Below, one piece after another: positions 1 through 8,476 of a DNA stretch of 64,000 nt. A program made the translations under genes and the position numbers. Every line of letters starts with the position of its first letter. The first letter of the stretch is position 1. Source of the DNA: JACKCD01 sp041390905 (GTDB taxonomy: Bacteria > Chloroflexota > Anaerolineae > Promineifilales > Promineifilaceae); contig JAWKPA010000012.1 of NCBI GenBank assembly GCA_041390905.1, positions 992,001 through 1,056,000 on the forward strand. Direction: 5' to 3'. The notes under the pieces were generated by a model. It was not told the DNA's origin. It was given only the letters and a program-made list of their open reading frames with translations, and did no database searches.

Positions 1-2945
1 GGCAAATCAGCGGGCGCGTCCACCTTGAGCTTGATCCCCTGCATGTGGGCGTGCTGCCAATGTTCCTCAGCAATCGTTTGCAGCAGTTGGTCAATCTCAA
101 CGGGTTCAAACACCAGCTCAATCCCCGCCTCGATGCGGCCGAGGTCGAGCAAGTTGTTGACCAGCATTGCCATCTGGTCAATGCCACCCAGAATCTTTTC
201 CGTATATTTGCTCTGCTGATCATTAAGTTCTCCCGCCATCGAAAGCATGGTGGCATAGCCGCGCATGTAGGTAAGCGGGCTGCGAAGGTCGTGGGAGACG
301 GTGGAAACAAAGTCAGATTTTAGCTCATCAAGCTCTTTAAAATGGGTGATGTCGTGCAGCACCGCCACGCGCCCAACGATGTAGCCGTCGTTGCCGATGA
401 TGGGGGAGGCACTGGTGTAGAAGGTGCGGCCATCGTCCAGCGGGATTTCAAAGTTGCGTGGTCGTTTGTCGGGGCTAAGAAGTGCTTCCGCCAGCGGCGG
501 GATTTCAATCATATCGCTGACGGTGCGCCCCATGAGGTCGGTGCCTTTTTGGCCGAAGGTGCTTTCAAAGGCGGGGTTGACCAGGTGGATGCGGTTGGTT
601 TGGTCGGTGACAATAACGGCGTCGGGGGTGCTGCTGAGAACGGCGGCGAGGCGGCGGCGCCCCCCTTCGGCGCGGGCAAAGTTGTAGGCGTTTTCCACAA
701 GAACGGCCGTTTGTCGTGCCAACGTTCGCAGCAAATTAATCTCCCCATCATTAAACTGATGCGGTTGGGCATAACCCAGCCACAGCAGCCCACGAAAGCC
801 GCTGGGGGATGAAAGCGGAATGGCGATAAGTGCCTGAACCGGCAGCGGCATCTCGGTACCTGGCTCAAGCTGCTGCTGAATTTGGCTGGGGTTACTAAGG
901 GTGCTGTCTTCACTGTGGCGCAGCCGTGCCATAATCACCCGATCCAGCACAGACATGGCCTCGGCGCGAGGCCCTTCGCCAAACTGGAAGGGGTGGGGGG
1001 TGTTTGGGTTGAGAATGATGGCGCGGGCACCAATGGCTCTGGTGCCACGCAATGCCCCTTTTAGAATGGCCGGCATCCCCTCCGACAAATCCATGCTGTT
1101 GGAAACCTCAGTGCTGATGCTGAGGAGCAGCGACAGGTCGTCTACACGCTGTTTGAGCGTTGTTTGCATGTCGGCAAAGGCCTTGCTTAGTTGCCCAAGC
1201 TCATCACTGCGCTCCTTGTGGATCTTTAAATCGGTGGGGCGGCCGGCTGCAACAGCACGAGTAGCCTCTACCAGTTGGCCGATGGGGGTGGTGATGTCGC
1301 GCCCCAGCAGGACAAGATTGGCGTAAAAGGAGGCCGTGATCAGCAGCAACACCAGTGCCAACGGTGTCCCAATGTTGACCGCTAAATTCAGTACCACGTC
1401 ATAGGGAGCCGTTGTCACCACTGTCCAGGGCTGGTTGGTGGCGGGGATGGTGTAGACCAGTTCACGGGCATTGGTTTGCTCATCCCGCCCTTCATAGGCC
1501 AGGCCATCCACATTGCTGCTACTGCGAAGCTGACGCGGGGCGACGGGTGGCTGCCACGTTGCCAGCAGTCGGTCGCTGCCGCTGGCGTTGCTACTGTTAC
1601 CTGCGCTGTAGGCAATGATGCGCGATTGCTCATCCACAATAAAGCCATCACCCTGCCCAACGGTGCCGCGCAGCCCGGCGACCAGGCTAGCTAAAGAAAG
1701 TGCGGGAACGCGGCCAATAAGAACGGCTACGGGCTGGTTGTCGCCGCCAGAAACGGGGACGATAAAGCTGACAACGGCTTCGTCGCTGCGGCTTTGGGCG
1801 GAGGTGAGGGTGGGGGCGTTGCTGGCGAGGGTATCGGAAACGGCCGTTTGTTCCACCTCTGTCAAATCCACCACCGTGTTGTCAATGGGGTAAAAATTGA
1901 GGATGGTGCCATTGGCTGCCACCAGCAGCACCCGCCGATAAACCGGGTTGGTGCGGTGAAGCTGGCGCAACAAGCTATTCTGCTCATCGGAATTGCTGGT
2001 GAGCAGCGTTGCGTCCTGGCTATATTCCACCAGCAAACTTTGCGCTCGCGCCTGAAAATCGGGGATTTCTTGTGCCACCGTGCTGGCATTATACGCCATC
2101 TGGTCTACCACAAGCTGGGTGGAAACGCGCAGCGACACGGTGAAAACAACGGTGACAAGCAGCACCAGCAGCAGCACGGCAAACAAGACAAAGTTGCCCA
2201 ACAGCCGCTGCATCAGGCTGCGCTGCTGGGGCGATGGAGCCAGCGTAGGTGCGGGGCGCAGGTGGGGCAAGGCGCGGAAGATGAGCAGCAGCAGCAGCCC
2301 GCCAAACATGCCCTCCAGCAGCAGCGGGAGGAGGTGGGCATTGCCTGTGCTGATCGCCAAATCCAGCTCAGAGAGTGCGCTGGCACTGCTGTTACTGTTG
2401 GCAAAGGCGGCCAGCCCCAGCAAAATAAAGGTTGCACCGTAGCTGAGACCACCGGCCAAAACGGGGTGGCGCAACCAGTGATAGCCGCGTCCCAGATAGT
2501 TTTGCCGCAGCAGGTGGCTGGCAAGGGTGGCGGCCAAAGCGGCGTGGAAGATATCGAATAGTTGGTGGCTGTGCCCCAGCGAATGGCCGAGTCCGCTAAA
2601 TAGCCCGACGATGAAAGCGGCGGCGGGGTTGAGGGTGGCGGCGGCGAAGAGGGGGGCCAGGGTGGCAAAGGGGGCGACAATGGGCGTTAATTCCTGGGTG
2701 GCAGCCACGGGTACAGCAGCGAAGGGCAGGGTGAGGGGGAGCAGTTGGCTAAGGAGAAGGGCCAGGAGGGAGAGAAGAAAAACGGCCGTCCACTGTGACC
2801 GGGTTTGCCGTCGCAATTCGGCTTGGTAAGACCAAAGCAGACCAACGGCCACGGCCAGATAAACGCTTAGGAGCAGGTAGCCGAGGAGTTGGGCAGGCAG
2901 GGAAAGGGCGAGTGAATCTGTTGTCCCCCACAGTTGATTGGGCAT
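1..2945 (-). CDS. Membrane sensor histidine kinase (HAMP-GAF-PAS-HisKA), 3' end outside window
   Basis: The frame is open from the ATG at 2945 to the window edge, 981 codons, and the catalytic ATPase domain lies beyond it. In order: a hydrophobic N-terminal block of several membrane helices (about residues 1-235), an extracytoplasmic sensor-like region (about 240-500), a last helix and HAMP linker (about 520-600), a GAF-like domain (about 605-760), a PAS domain (about 760-870), then a HisKA dimerisation helix with the motif VSHDLRSPL, in which His885 is the likely phosphorylation site. This is the sensor half of a two-component system that senses a signal across the membrane. No response regulator is visible. 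It contains two exact iterated palindromes. Confidence 0.9.
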   Translation of the reverse strand, partial: MPNQLWGTTDSLALSLPAQLLGYLLLSVYLAVAVGLLWSYQAELRRQTRSQWTAVFLLSLLALLLSQLLPLTLPFAAVPVAATQELTPIVAPFATLAPLFAAATLNPAAAFIVGLFSGLGHSLGHSHQLFDIFHAALAATLASHLLRQNYLGRGYHWLRHPVLAGGLSYGATFILLGLAAFANSNSSASALSELDLAISTGNAHLLPLLLEGMFGGLLLLLIFRALPHLRPAPTLAPSPQQRSLMQRLLGNFVLFAVLLLVLLVTVVFTVSLRVSTQLVVDQMAYNASTVAQEIPDFQARAQSLLVEYSQDATLLTSNSDEQNSLLRQLHRTNPVYRRVLLVAANGTILNFYPIDNTVVDLTEVEQTAVSDTLASNAPTLTSAQSRSDEAVVSFIVPVSGGDNQPVAVLIGRVPALSLASLVAGLRGTVGQGDGFIVDEQSRIIAYSAGNSSNASGSDRLLATWQPPVAPRQLRSSSNVDGLAYEGRDEQTNARELVYTIPATNQPWTVVTTAPYDVVLNLAVNIGTPLALVLLLITASFYANLVLLGRDITTPIGQLVEATRAVAAGRPTDLKIHKERSDELGQLSKAFADMQTTLKQRVDDLSLLLSISTEVSNSMDLSEGMPAILKGALRGTRAIGARAIILNPNTPHPFQFGEGPRAEAMSVLDRVIMARLRHSEDSTLSNPSQIQQQLEPGTEMPLPVQALIAIPLSSPSGFRGLLWLGYAQPHQFNDGEINLLRTLARQTAVLVENAYNFARAEGGRRRLAAVLSSTPDAVIVTDQTNRIHLVNPAFESTFGQKGTDLMGRTVSDMIEIPPLAEALLSPDKRPRNFEIPLDDGRTFYTSASPIIGNDGYIVGRVAVLHDITHFKELDELKSDFVSTVSHDLRSPLTYMRGYATMLSMAGELNDQQSKYTEKILGGIDQMAMLVNNLLDLGRIEAGIELVFEPVEIDQLLQTIAEEHWQHAHMQGIKLKVDAPADL

Positions 2946-3138
2946 TTTAGGTTAGTTCTCGCTGATGCAGCCTTTGACAAACACCGTTGCTGCAACTTGA
3001 CCATAACAATACATAGGCTGGCATTATAGCATGGCGAGATAGCCATCGCAATTGGTTGGACAACGGTACTAGGAAACGGCCGTTTTTCCCTTGTCATATC
3101 TACTCTACTCCATTTCTGCATATCCCCTGGCGGGTTTA

Positions 3139-3208
3139 AAAACAAAAAGCTCATGGGATTTCCATGAGCTTTTGTTACTATAGGTCTGGCGGGAGCGACA
3201 GGGATCGC
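3139..3208 (-). repeat. Second copy of tRNA-Asp 3' end with its terminator hairpin
   Basis: This stretch matches 4268-4342 nearly base for base. It has the hairpin with arms AAAGCTCATGG/CCATGAGCTTT, the spacer TACTATAGG, the encoded CCA and the last ~20 nt of the acceptor/T-arm of tRNA-Asp, and then diverges. It is not a functional tRNA. The two copies bracket about 1.1 kb holding the decayed TA pair, as attL/attR sites do when an element inserts into a tRNA 3' end. The rest of 2946-3313 holds one iterated palindrome near 3075 and no gene I can support. Confidence 0.75.
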
Positions 3209-3313
3209 TCACCCACGTGTATAAAGCTAAAGTCAATTTACTTCCTGCCAAAACATTTGCCTCTAACGCTAGGGATTGATTCAAAACACGCTTTTACTTG
3301 TGTGTGAGCAGAG

Positions 3314-3827
3314 TCATTCACTCCGCTCTAACTGGGCGATTATCTCATCTAGCAAATCCTTACGAATATAAAGGGTTGAACGGTTTGGTAATTCTTGGAG
3401 AAGGTGCATGACGGCATCTTTTGTTAATTGGTTTCTACGAATTGCTCGTAACAATATGCCAATACTACCGTGTACTTGATAACCCAACGTAATCGCTGCC
3501 AACCGCGCAGCAGCATCATCGGTTAGAAATATTGCCTCAGGATATTTTTTCATTAACACGAGAGCGGCTTGTTCGCCTAAATCGAGAGAAAACGATTGTG
3601 CAATTGAAGAAAACAGTGTCCCGGAAGTAATAGCCACATCTATTTTTTGGAATTGCTCACCTACAGTTATTAGAGCAGAAGTTGATGCCTATTGACCTCA
3701 TTCCAAACTTGCGCGGGAATGTAGACTGTTACGAAATCCTCTAGCAAAGATAATTGACCTAATTCATATCATAAAGGTGAATAATGAGTCCTGCATCACA
3801 AATAACGATACTGGGCTGATTACTCGT
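3314..3827 (-). pseudogene. Decayed PIN-like toxin, DUF3368 family
   Basis: Reading on the minus strand gives three successive DUF3368-like pieces in different frames. An N-terminal piece with SIVICDAGLIIHL ends at a stop near 3773. A middle piece contains LLEDFVTVYIPAQVWNEV. A 107-codon C-terminal piece (3314-3637) carries FLTDDAAARLAAITLGYQV and HGSIGILLRAIRR, the usual second half of this family. At least two frameshifts separate them. The expected start reads ACG where ATG would fit. Members are PIN-fold ribonuclease toxins paired with small antitoxins, and the remains of one lie just upstream. The copy is not expected to be active. Confidence 0.8.
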
Positions 3828-4120
3828 TTCCCTTTAGGCCCCATTCAACATCCTGGCGGATAAAAGCTTCCATCAAATCTGTACGATGAGATTCTAAGGA
3901 ACGAAGATTAAATAAGTGGCGCAAGAAGTTCAACTTCTCAGAAGAAGTTGAACTTCTAAATGGACAGTTATTTAATTTCCATTCCTAAATAGCGCCGTAG
4001 GGCTTCCAGCATAATGTCATCAATGCTGCGAAACCAACCTTGATTAACTAAATCTTGAACTTGTGAGAATAATGCCAGCGGCACTTCAGTTTGAATTGTT
4101 GCAGTTTGTATTTTATTCAT
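3820..4120 (-). pseudogene. Ribbon-helix-helix type antitoxin split by a palindromic repeat
   Basis: An ATG at 4120 opens a 50-codon frame (MNKIQTATIQTEVPLALF...LEALRRYLGMEIK) that stops at 3968. After a 34-bp palindrome (3924-3957) a second in-frame-like segment reads RHLFNLRSLESHRTDLMEAF, continues IRQDVEWGLKGNE and stops at 3820-3822. The two segments together look like one ribbon-helix-helix antitoxin of the kind that precedes DUF3368 toxins, whose C terminus binds the toxin. The gene therefore appears interrupted by the repeat. Its stop would overlap the start of the toxin remnant, the usual operon arrangement. A shortened 50-residue DNA-binding fragment could still be made. Confidence 0.7.
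3924..3957. repeat. AGAAGTTCAACTTCT palindromic repeat, copy 1
   Basis: Two outward palindromes, AGAAGTTCAACTTCT and AGAAGTTGAACTTCT, joined by a few bases and able to form a long hairpin. Other copies are at 16780-16812, 48458-48490 and 55336-55369. This copy lies within the antitoxin pseudogene; the others are intergenic. Confidence 0.9.
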
Positions 4121-4269
4121 AACCCTGTTCTCCCATAGAATACCTATCCAATTTCATTATACACCATCAACAAGCGGATTAACTTCTTGATTGTCACAGT
4201 CAGCATCCATGGCGAAGGGGCAGCCTTTTATCTTTAGAAGAACTATGGGATGTAGAGACTATTGAGAAA

Positions 4270-4303
4270 ACAAAAAGCTCATGGAAATCCCATGAGCTTT
4301 TGT
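4270..4303 (-). terminator. Rho-independent terminator of tRNA-Asp
   Basis: Just past the tRNA 3' end on the minus strand, AAAGCTCATGG and CCATGAGCTTT form an 11-bp stem followed by a T-rich run. The hairpin is duplicated together with the tRNA end at 3139-3208. Confidence 0.75.
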
Positions 4304-4317
4304 CGTTACTATAGGTC

Positions 4318-4393
4318 TGGCGGGAGCGACGGGGATCGAACCCGCGATCTTCGGCTTGACAGGCCGACGTGTTAACCACTACACCACGCCCCC
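4318..4393 (-). tRNA. tRNA-Asp (anticodon GUC)
   Basis: 76 nt including an encoded CCA. On the minus strand the acceptor GGGGGCG pairs with CGCTCCC (one G-U), the D-loop has GTAGTGGTTAACAC, the anticodon stem/loop CGGCCTGTCAAGCCG places GTC in the loop, and the T-loop is GGGTTCGATCCCC. The discriminator base is G, as usual for tRNA-Asp. Confidence 0.96.
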
Positions 4394-4408
4394 TAGAGAA
4401 CGAGCGGA

Positions 4409-4437
4409 ATAATAGCAGAGGTTGGGGGAGATGTCAA
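4409..4437 (-). promoter_or_regulatory. Sigma-70 type promoter of tRNA-Asp
   Basis: On the minus strand a perfect TTGACA (4437-4432) is followed after 17 bp by TATTAT (4414-4409), ending about 15 nt upstream of the first tRNA base. Confidence 0.8.
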
Positions 4438-4477
4438 TATCCAGGGGAATGAATTTTGGGGAAAACGGCCGTTTTCC

Positions 4478-5578
4478 TTACCGATTTAACCTTTCTTCAC
4501 TGGCAGCAATGGCTTCAGCAATGGTAACGGTGTGTGGTTGAGCCAGCGGGTCGCTTGTGGGGTGCCACAGAGTTGTTAGCTGGCCTTGCGGCGCGTAGGG
4601 GCCAGACGTTTCTGGCGAGGTTGCGCCAAATATGACCACGGTTGGACATTCGGTGGCAGTGGCGATACAACTGCTACCCACGTCATTGCCAACATAGAGG
4701 TCGGCTACTTCGCACAAGGCACCTAGTTCGCCCAACGTCAGTTTACCTGTCCAGTTGGCAACGGCCGTTATCATCATTCCCCCCACATCTCGCGCTATGG
4801 GTTGGTCGGCCGCTTCCCCCACCAGTATTACCCTGGCTCCGCAGCGGCGCACCAGATGGTTGCCCAGCAGCACGTAGCGCTCCAACGGCCAATAGCGTGG
4901 ATCGCCTGGGCCTGTGCCACCGCCAGGATTCAGTATCACTAATGGTGCATCGCCCAGCCACTCGACTTCTTCAACTAACCGCCGCGTAACGGCCGTTCTG
5001 TCTAAATCAGACGGGTAAAACCACATTTTGCGGCTTGCCATGGTGCGCGACGGTGGCAAGCCCATTGCTGGCAGCAGCGACAATTGCATCAACGTTGGGT
5101 GCGTGGCGGTGGCAGGAGGATAAGCCGAGAGTGTGTGGGCAACCCCGCGCCCACCGGTATTTAACCCCACCCGCTGCGGAATGCCAGCCTGCCAGCCTAA
5201 CCAGGAAAGCAAACTGGAACTACGGGGGATGATGGTCGTATCGTATCGCTCGCGCCGCAAGGTGTCGGCCAGTTGCCGTAATTGGCTCCATCCCATTTCA
5301 TACAGTCCCGTGTCACCAGCCGACTGTAGCCGGAAAAGATGTGGATTGCCCGATAATGCCGGCCGCAGAGGGTCGTTGATCAACCAATCTATTTGCGTTT
5401 GTGGGAAATGTTCATGCAGCACCGCCAGCAGGGGTGTTGTGTGCATAATTTCTGGCAAACAACAGGGCTGGAGGATGAGCAGCTTTTGAGGAGCAATAAA
5501 CGGCCGTTTTCGCTGAAACCAGAACGGAATACGAAAAAGGCGCGTAATAACGGCCGTTAAAGCATTTTCCCGGGGCAT
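4478..5578 (-). CDS. Glycosyltransferase family 9 (heptosyltransferase-like)
   Basis: 366 residues from the ATG at 5578; a TTG four codons upstream is the alternative. The fold is a two-domain GT-B enzyme. The N-terminal half carries the LILQPCCLPEIMHTTPLL segment typical of GT9. The C-terminal half has VILNPGGGTGPGDPRYWP near residue 215, where the family binds the sugar nucleotide, and YVGNDVGSSCIATATECPTV, the usual acceptor-side loop. GT9 enzymes transfer heptose or related sugars to lipid or cell-surface glycans at the inner face of the membrane; the acceptor here cannot be told. It starts about 35 nt after the ComEA-like gene on the same strand. Three iterated palindromes lie inside. 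Confidence 0.85.
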   Translation of the reverse strand: MPRENALTAVITRLFRIPFWFQRKRPFIAPQKLLILQPCCLPEIMHTTPLLAVLHEHFPQTQIDWLINDPLRPALSGNPHLFRLQSAGDTGLYEMGWSQLRQLADTLRRERYDTTIIPRSSSLLSWLGWQAGIPQRVGLNTGGRGVAHTLSAYPPATATHPTLMQLSLLPAMGLPPSRTMASRKMWFYPSDLDRTAVTRRLVEEVEWLGDAPLVILNPGGGTGPGDPRYWPLERYVLLGNHLVRRCGARVILVGEAADQPIARDVGGMMITAVANWTGKLTLGELGALCEVADLYVGNDVGSSCIATATECPTVVIFGATSPETSGPYAPQGQLTTLWHPTSDPLAQPHTVTIAEAIAASEERLNR

Positions 5579-5611
5579 AAAAAGATGCAAAGCCCCACAA
5601 CAGGGATTTGC

Positions 5612-6238
5612 TTAACCATCCTCAACGGTGATTTGGTCTTTAATCTTATCAAACTTCCCCTCCCCAATGCCAGAAACATTCATAATATCTTCGATCTGGG
5701 TAAACATTCCCACTTCGTCTCGATAATCCACAATTTTTTGTGCTGTGCTAGGACCAATACCCGGCAATGTTTCCAGTGCCTCCTTGGTCGCTGTGTTGAT
5801 GTTCACCTTGCCTGCTGGCTGTTCTGGCTGCCCACCACTACCCACATTGAGAACGGGGACGCTAACAACGGGAAGTGAAGCAGTTGTTTCCGTTTCTGAT
5901 GGCACATAAACCTGGCTGCCATCTTGCAGTTCCTGCGCCAAATTGACGACATCAGCGGCGGCATCGCCTGTAAAACCGGCGGCGGCGGTGATGGCATCGT
6001 TGACCCGACTACCGCGTGGCAGAGCATAAAGACCGGGGGCGTTGACGGCACCATTGACAAAAACGGTAATGGGACCAGGGGTGGCGGTGGGTTCAGGAAC
6101 GGCCGTTGGCGGCACCGGTGTAATCATAATGGCGGCTGGCTGCACCTGATTAAACAGTGTCAGCGTCCCCACGCCGCCTGCAGCCCCCATAAACAAAAAC
6201 ACCACATAAGCCATCAGATTTTGGCGATCAAACTTCAT
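5612..6238 (-). CDS. ComEA-like SLBB/helix-hairpin-helix protein
   Basis: 208 residues. I place the start at the ATG at 6238 because GGGAGA precedes it at good spacing, although the frame opens further upstream. One N-terminal membrane anchor (about residues 8-30) is followed by a Thr/Pro linker, an SLBB domain (ITVFVNGAVNAPGLYALP) and two helix-hairpin-helix motifs at the C terminus (INTATKEALETLPGIGPSTA and VSGIGEGKFDKI). ComEA binds incoming double-stranded DNA outside the membrane during natural transformation; this domain order fits that role. No comEC is adjacent, so transformation competence is an inference only. Confidence 0.88.
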   Translation of the reverse strand: MKFDRQNLMAYVVFLFMGAAGGVGTLTLFNQVQPAAIMITPVPPTAVPEPTATPGPITVFVNGAVNAPGLYALPRGSRVNDAITAAAGFTGDAAADVVNLAQELQDGSQVYVPSETETTASLPVVSVPVLNVGSGGQPEQPAGKVNINTATKEALETLPGIGPSTAQKIVDYRDEVGMFTQIEDIMNVSGIGEGKFDKIKDQITVEDG

Positions 6239-6553
6239 CGTAAAATCTCCCTGCAACAATGATAGGCTTAGCACGTTTCTCCAAAACCCAACCAAGATTA
6301 GCCAGCAGAAACGCACTGCTTGTTTTTACTACACACTGGATAGGGTCACATTTTAGCAATCTCGCTTTGACTCGGCAACTTTGTCCGCAGCAAACCAGCA
6401 ATTCTCAATCTGAAAATGATCGTAAGACAGTACGGTATGGCCTATGTTCTGACAAATGGAAATCCAACGCAGTGTTTGTCCATTGGTACCCTGGCCTACA
6501 TGGCGATGCCATACGTTTCTATAGACATTAAGAGAAAGATTTGGGCTTGACTT

Positions 6554-6621
6554 GTAGCCGAGGATTCCAATCCTCGTTCTTCTGCCTAGGCAAAAGAGCG
6601 AGCTTTGGAAAGCTCGGCTAC
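6554..6621. repeat. Nested inverted repeat in the 6239-6883 intergenic region
   Basis: GTAGCCGAG (6554-6562) pairs with CTCGGCTAC (6613-6621). Inside are two further hairpins, CGAGGATTCCAATCCTCG and GAGCTTTGGAAAGCTC. The rest of the 645-bp gap between the ComEA-like gene and gpsA shows no gene I can support and no iterated palindrome. Confidence 0.7.
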
Positions 6622-6883
6622 GCTGAACCCTGAAAGATTATCTGAAGGTCTATACCACCCTTTAGATTGAGAATTGCTGGCAGTAAACAATTTGGCAACA
6701 ACACGCTAATCACTTTTGGCAACATCGTGTAATATAGGCTTTAGTAACATGCGCACGGTAAAATCTTCTACAGGCATTAACCATTTGAGCAAATAACATC
6801 AAAAGATTCAGAGATGAGGAGATTCGACAAGGCTAATCATAATCACTCAACTCCCAATCTTTTCTAAAAATAGGAGGTGGCTT

Positions 6884-7888
6884 ATGAACCAACTACGAGT
6901 CGGCTTGCTGGGAGGAGGGTCTTGGGGGACGACAGTTGCCTCGCTGCTGTCGCGCAATGCGCCCACGCTGATGTGGGCACGCAATGAAGAAACGGTGCGG
7001 GAAATCAATGAAAACCACAGCAATGAACGGTATTTGCCGGGAGCAAGGCTGTATCCAGCGCTACGGGCAACCAGTTCTGTGGAGGAGGCTGTGCGGGCAG
7101 CGGATGTGGTGGTCATGGGGGTGCCGTCGCAAAGTTTTCGCCGCGTATTGGAAGAAACACGGCCGTTTATTCGTCCTTGGGTACCCATCATTAGCCTTTC
7201 CAAAGGGTTAGAACAAGGCACATGCCGCCGCATGACCGAAATCATAGAAGAAGTGATGCCAGGGCATCCAGCAGGGGTGCTAACCGGCCCGAATCTGGCG
7301 CGAGAGATCATTGCTGGGCAGGCTGCCGCCAGCGTGCTGGCAATGGTTGACGACTCGATTGCCAAAGCTTTGCAGCAATTATTCCGCACAGGTCTGTTTC
7401 GCGTCTACACCAACGACGACGTGATTGGCTGTGAACTGGGCGGGGCACTCAAGAATGTGATTGCTATTGCGGCCGGCATGGGAGACGGTGCGGGTGCGGG
7501 TGAAAACACGCGGGCGATGGTAATCACCCGTGGGCTGGCCGAGTTAACGCGCCTCGGCGTGGCGATGGGGGGCAAACCCGCCACCTTTGCCGGGCTGGCC
7601 GGGATGGGCGATTTGGTTGCCACCTGCATTAGCCCCCTCAGCCGCAATCACCACGTCGGTTTTGAAATTGGGCGCGGGCGCAAGCTGGACGAAATTATTG
7701 CCGAGATGAATATGGTGGCCGAAGGGGTTAAAACGGTGGGTGTGGTAGTTGAACTTGGCCGCGTCTATGGGTGCGATATGCCTATTGCGCAGGAGGTGTA
7801 CAAGATTGTCCACGAAGGGGCAACGGTTTTTGATGCGTTTCGCGGTTTGCTGCGGCGCGAAAGCGGGTCAGAGGCGGATCCGCTTTAG
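6884..7888 (+). CDS. gpsA: Glycerol-3-phosphate dehydrogenase [NAD(P)+]
   Basis: 334 residues, the family's usual length, starting at the ATG at 6884 behind AGGAGG at ideal spacing. The N-terminal Rossmann fold begins with the dinucleotide motif GLLGGGSWGTTVASLL. The catalytic domain holds IGCELGGALKNVIAIAAG, with the conserved lysine, and FAGLAGMGDLVATCISPLSR. The enzyme interconverts dihydroxyacetone phosphate and sn-glycerol 3-phosphate in the cytoplasm, supplying the backbone of membrane phospholipids. It stands alone with its own ribosome site and a strong downstream hairpin. It has no exact iterated palindrome; the nearest match reads ACACGGCCGTTT. Confidence 0.97.
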   Translation: MNQLRVGLLGGGSWGTTVASLLSRNAPTLMWARNEETVREINENHSNERYLPGARLYPALRATSSVEEAVRAADVVVMGVPSQSFRRVLEETRPFIRPWVPIISLSKGLEQGTCRRMTEIIEEVMPGHPAGVLTGPNLAREIIAGQAAASVLAMVDDSIAKALQQLFRTGLFRVYTNDDVIGCELGGALKNVIAIAAGMGDGAGAGENTRAMVITRGLAELTRLGVAMGGKPATFAGLAGMGDLVATCISPLSRNHHVGFEIGRGRKLDEIIAEMNMVAEGVKTVGVVVELGRVYGCDMPIAQEVYKIVHEGATVFDAFRGLLRRESGSEADPL

Positions 7889-7891
7889 ATA

Positions 7892-7932
7892 AACAAGCAG
7901 TCATTAGCACACGGCACTGATGACTGCTTGTT
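7892..7932. terminator. Hairpin between gpsA and tRNA-Sec
   Basis: AACAAGCAGTCAT (7892-7904) and ATGACTGCTTGTT (7920-7932) form a 13-bp stem 4 nt after the gpsA stop. It lies between convergent transcripts and could end both. Confidence 0.7.
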
Positions 7933-7941
7933 ACCGAGAGG

Positions 7942-8037
7942 CGGGAGAGGATGGGAGTCGAACCCACCGCCGCTTGCTCTGCGCAACCGGCCACCAGTTT
8001 TGAAGACTGGGGCGCCCACCGGGACACAACCACTCCC
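7942..8037 (-). tRNA. selC: tRNA-Sec (anticodon UCA)
   Basis: About 96 nt, much longer than a normal tRNA. On the minus strand it starts GGGAGTGG, has an anticodon arm CCAGTCTTCAAAACTGG with TCA in the loop, an extended variable arm (GGCCGGTTGCGC...GCGG region), T-loop GGGTTCGACTCCC and an 8-bp acceptor closed by CCTCTCCC with a G discriminator. CCA is not encoded. The long acceptor and variable arms plus UCA are diagnostic of selenocysteine tRNA. selA, selB and selD are not in the window, and I found no convincing in-frame UGA selenoprotein here. Confidence 0.92.
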
Positions 8038-8048
8038 AAGTTAGCCTA

Positions 8049-8076
8049 AGTCTACCGCAGAATGGGCGTTGGTCAA
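8049..8076 (-). promoter_or_regulatory. Promoter of tRNA-Sec
   Basis: On the minus strand TTGACC (8076-8071), 16 bp, then TAGACT (8054-8049), 11 nt upstream of the tRNA 5' end. Confidence 0.65.
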
Positions 8077-8145
8077 CCGCACGCCAGGCTCAATCCTCGC
8101 ATCTGTTTAGCCAAAGATCGCACTTGGGTCTGGCATGTCAGCCGC

Positions 8146-8295
8146 TCATCGGAAAAGAATTTTGAGTCGTATATGCTTCAGTAGGGCAAATGCCAACACC
8201 CCCTGAGCCAATTTGAGCCGATTCGCTGCCGTTTTTTCCAGAAAACGATGGTCTCTAACAGCCACCCACAGGTTCCCAGGCGGCAGCGCGGCCAT
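8146..8295 (-). other. Unidentified 49-codon reading frame in the 8077-8436 gap
   Basis: The minus-strand frame starts ATGGCCGCG and contains LWVAVRDHRFLEKTAANRLK and LAQGVLAFALLKHIRLK, ending at TGA 8146. The basic, Leu-rich end looks like the tail of a larger protein, perhaps a transposase remnant, but I do not recognise the family. Nothing else in this gap can be supported. Confidence 0.25.
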
Positions 8296-8436
8296 TGACC
8301 AAGTGGCTTTAGGCTGTCGGCATCCAACCTTAGGGGTACCGTTGGTACAAGATCAGCGGGGAACGGCGCGGCCATAAGGGCAGCTTGTGACGTAGGTGCT
8401 GTGGAAGCCCAATAGCTGGGGCGTATTGATTTGGGC

Positions 8437-8476
8437 AAACACACAGGTTCGGGGTATGCCTTGAACCTGTGTGTTT
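8437..8476 (-). terminator. Hairpin at the 3' end of the phosphotransferase gene
   Basis: AAACACACAGGTTC (8437-8450) and GAACCTGTGTGTTT (8463-8476) form a perfect 14-bp stem that overlaps the stop codon of the gene ending at 8475. Confidence 0.6.

Noticed and set aside
1794..2561. A 255-codon plus-strand frame and several others in 1-2.9 kb
   Set aside because: They mirror the sensor kinase gene, whose frame is open on the minus strand to the window edge and shows HAMP, PAS and HisKA motifs.
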